20,634 bases of DNA, from the NCBI RefSeq assembly GCF_000002995.4, contig NW_025062367.1:1-20634 (forward strand), in the 5' to 3' direction. Each line of letters starts with the position of its first letter. The first letter of the stretch is position 1. This document shows, one piece after another, positions 18,363 through 20,634 of the stretch. Origin of the DNA: Brugia malayi (Eukaryota; Nematoda; Chromadorea; Rhabditida; Onchocercidae). Both the position numbers and the translations under genes were made by a program. The notes below the pieces were generated by a model. The model searched no databases and had not been told where the DNA came from. It saw only the letters and a list, made by a program, of their open reading frames with translations.

Positions 18363-20634
18363 GACTATGTTACGTGCATTGTACCAGTGCTGGTCGTATA
18401 TTGCGTTGTCATTTTATAGTTTAAATATTAAAATACGCTTTTGTAATTAAGTTTTGCGCATAAATTCATCAGCAAAATTAATAAAACTTTCAATTAATCA
18501 TGATTTTAATTCAATTTAAGAATTTAAATTAAATTTAAATTCAAATTTAAATTTTGAATTTTTTAAAAATTTTAAAATTTGTTATAGTTTTCTTACATTA
18601 GACAAGGAAATTGGTTCTAATTTATCAATTTTAATTCTAATTAAGTGCCAAAACTACTAAAAAAAGCTTATTTTGAACTTAATTGACTATGTTACGTGCA
18701 TTGTACCAGTGCTGGTCGTATATTGTGTTGTCATTTTATAGTTTAAATATTAAAATACGCTTTTGTAATTAAGTTTTGCGCATAAATTCATCAGCAAAAT
18801 TAATAAAACTTTCAATTAATCATGATTTTAATTCAATTTAAGAATTTAAATTAAATTTAAATTCAAATTTAAATTTTGAATTTTTTAAAAATTTTAAAAT
18901 TTGTTATAGTTTTCTTACATTAGACAAGGAAATTGGTTCTAATTTATCAATTTTAATTCTAATTAAGTGCCAAAACTACTAAAAAAAGCTTATTTTGAAC
19001 TTAATTGACTATGTTACGTGCATTGTACCAGTGCTGGTCGTATATTGTGTTGTCATTTTATAGTTTAAATATTAAAATACGCTTTTGTAATTAAGTTTTG
19101 CGCATAAATTCATCAGCAAAATTAATAAAACTTTCAATTAATCATGATTTTAATTCAATTTAAGAATTTAATTAATTTAAATTCAAATTTAAATTTTGAA
19201 TTTTTTAAAAATTTTAAAATTTGTTATAGTTTTCTTACATTAGACAAGGAAATTGGTTCTAATTTATCAATTTTAATTCTAATTAAGTGCCAAAACTACT
19301 AAAAAAAGCTTATTTTGAATTTAATTGACTATGTTACGCGCATTGTACCAGTGCTGGTCCTATATTGTGTTGTCATTTTATAGTTTAAATATTAAAATAC
19401 GCTTTTGTAATTAAGTTTTGCGCATAAATTCATCAGCAAAATTAATAAAACTTTCAATTAATCATGATTTTAATTCAATTTAAGAATTTAAATTAAATTT
19501 AAATTCAATTTAAATTTTGAATTTTTTAAAAATTTTAAAATTTGTTATAGTTTTCTTACATTAGACAAGGAAATTGGTTCTAATTTATCAATTTTAATTC
19601 TAATTAAGTGCCAAAACTACTAAAAAAAGCTTATTTTGAACATTAATTGACTATGTTACGTGCATTGTACCAGTGCTGGTCGTATATTGTGTTGTCATTT
19701 ATAGTTTAAATATTAAAATACGCTTTTGTAATTAAGTTTTGCGCATAAATTCATCAGCAAAATTAATAAAACTTTCAATTAATCATGATTTTAATTCAAT
19801 TTAAGAATTTAATTAATTTAAATTCAAATTTAAATTTTGAATTTTTTAAAAATTTTAAAATTTGTTATAGTTTTCTTACATTAGACAAGGAAATTGGTTC
19901 TAATTTATCAATTTGAATTCTAATTAAGTGCCAAAACTACTAAAAAAAGCTTATTTTGAAATTAATTGACTATGTTACGTGCATTGTACCAGTGCTGGTC
20001 GTATATTGTGTTGTCATTTTATAGTTTAAATATTAAAATACGCTTTTGTAATTAAGTTTTGCGCATAAATTCATCAGCAAAATTAATAAAACTTTCAATT
20101 AATCATGATTTTAATTCAATTTAAGAATATTTAAATTCAAATTTAAATTTTGAATTTTTTAAAAATTTTAAAATTTGTTATAGTTTTCTTACATTAGACA
20201 AGGAAATTGGTTCTAATTTATCAATTTAATTCTAATTAAGTGCCAAAACTACTAAAAAAAGCTTATTTTGAATTAATTGACTATGTTACGTGCATTGTAC
20301 CAGTGCTGGTCGTATATTGTGTTGTCATTTTATAGTTTAAATATTAAAATACGCTTTTGTAATTTAAGTTTTGCGCATAAATTCATCAGCAAATTAAATA
20401 AAACTTTCAATTAATCATGATTTTAATTCAATTTAAGAATTTAAATTCAAATTTAAATTTGAATTTAAATTTTTAAAAATTTTAAAATTTGTTATAGTTT
20501 TCTTACATTAGACAAGGAAATTGGTTCTAATTTATCAATTTTAATTTTAATTAAGTGCCAAAACTGCTAAAAAAAGCTTATTTTGAACCTAATTGACTAT
20601 GTTACGTGCATTGTACCAGTGCTGGTCGTACATT
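18363..20634. repeat. Units 58-65: right end of window, increasingly divergent
   Basis: Unit starts: 18363, 18685, 19007, 19327, 19649, 19968, 20279, 20595 (the last is cut by the window end). Junctions in order are AAAT, AACT, AACT, AATT, AACAT, AAAT, AAT, AACC. Unit 58 is C-type at base 42, units 59-64 are T-type. Private changes accumulate from unit 61: T to C at 19339, G to C at 19360, one A lost near 19508, one T lost in unit 62 (GTCATTTATAG), one T lost near 20225, one T gained near 20363, an A lost and an A gained near 20391-20397, C to T at 20547, A to G at 20566 and T to C at 20631. Both substitutions and homopolymer indels are present. This could be a decaying array edge or end-of-contig sequence error. 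Confidence 0.88.
20438..20471. repeat. Perfect 34-base A+T palindrome in the last tract
   Basis: The sequence from 20438 to 20471 equals its own reverse complement: AATTTAAATTC, then AAATTTAAATTT, then GAATTTAAATT. Other units have an extra T before GAATTT and a run of T instead of the final TTTAAATT, which breaks the symmetry, so the usual tract is a quasi-palindrome. The tract of unit 64 is the only copy I see with the dyad completed. With no spacer at its centre it could extrude as a cruciform under negative supercoiling; that is inference. Confidence 0.88.

Larger units (their letters stand above)
1..20634. repeat. A+T-rich satellite array, unit about 322 bases, about 64.6 head-to-tail copies
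   Basis: The whole window is one tandem array with all copies in the same orientation. The anchor word GACTATG occurs 65 times, first at 154 and last at 20595. Its spacings are 322 (29 times), 321 (8), 316 (8), 311 (4), 315, 317 and 320 (3 each), 312 and 323 (2 each), 318 and 319 (1 each). A 322-base unit has 66 G+C bases (20.5%). Interior copies differ mostly at a few named sites, so the array is strongly homogenised, as expected of satellite DNA under unequal exchange or gene conversion. Every reading frame is broken by stops within each unit, and the modal unit length is not a multiple of three. HindIII (AAGCTT), FspI (TGCGCA), RsaI (GTAC) and BspHI (TCATGA) words recur once per unit in the consensus. 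A centromeric or other heterochromatic location is inference; no unique flank is present to place it. Confidence 0.98.

Noticed and set aside
1..20634. CRISPR array (regularly spaced repeats)
   Set aside because: Repeat and spacer are not distinguishable: the entire 322-base unit is repeated, with no unique spacers and no cas genes.
1..20634. Tandem repeats of a mitochondrial or plastid control region
   Set aside because: Composition would allow it, but more than 64 copies over 20 kb with no organelle gene, tRNA or rRNA makes a nuclear satellite far more likely. It is not strictly excluded.
1..20634. Telomeric repeats (TTAGG, TTAGGG or TTTAGGG runs)
   Set aside because: No tandem run of any telomere motif is present; TTAGAC occurs once per unit as part of the satellite.

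Overview
The window is satellite DNA from end to end. One A+T-rich unit (about 80% A+T, counted on a 322-base copy) is repeated head to tail on one strand about 64.6 times. I see no protein gene, RNA gene, CRISPR array, intact mobile element or unique sequence. A single-family array of this size (more than 20 kb, about 320 bases per unit, near-identical copies) points to heterochromatin of a eukaryotic nuclear genome, such as a centromere, pericentromere, subtelomere or sex/B chromosome. CpG is not depleted (4-5 per unit, slightly above expectation from base composition), which fits an invertebrate such as an insect better than a heavily methylated vertebrate or plant genome. That is weak evidence, and I do not recognise the family or the species.

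Units are numbered here from the word GACTATG, the first base of which is base 1 of the unit. It occurs 65 times, from 154 to 20595, with mean spacing 319.4. Of the 64 spacings, 29 are exactly 322; the rest lie between 311 and 323. A unit has four parts: (i) a G+C-richer core, bases 1-50, about 44% G+C, with the dyad ACCAG-TG-CTGGT; (ii) an A+T-rich middle; (iii) a tract of AAATTT-type palindromes at about bases 159-220, where nearly all length variation lies; (iv) a closing segment with AATTAAGTGCCAAAA, a HindIII site and a short hypervariable junction just before the next core.

Three marker classes subdivide the array: the junction sequence, a C/T site at base 42 (CpG or TpG), and the tract length. 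The left third is a mosaic of C and T units with many junction types. Units 20-23 are a uniform run. Units 42-57 are almost uniform T-type. Short marker strings recur 9-10 units apart, as expected from unequal exchange or segmental duplication. Both window ends carry extra single-base differences, many of them homopolymer indels, so the ends may be an array margin or poorly polished assembly.

The most interesting signals are two quasi-palindromes that become perfect in single copies. Unit 10 has a perfect 15-base inverted repeat exactly where every other unit is variable. Unit 65 has a perfect 34-base palindrome in the A+T tract. The unit 10 arms also outline a 306-base segment with 15-base terminal inverted repeats, which suggests, without proving, that the satellite came from a small non-autonomous transposon.
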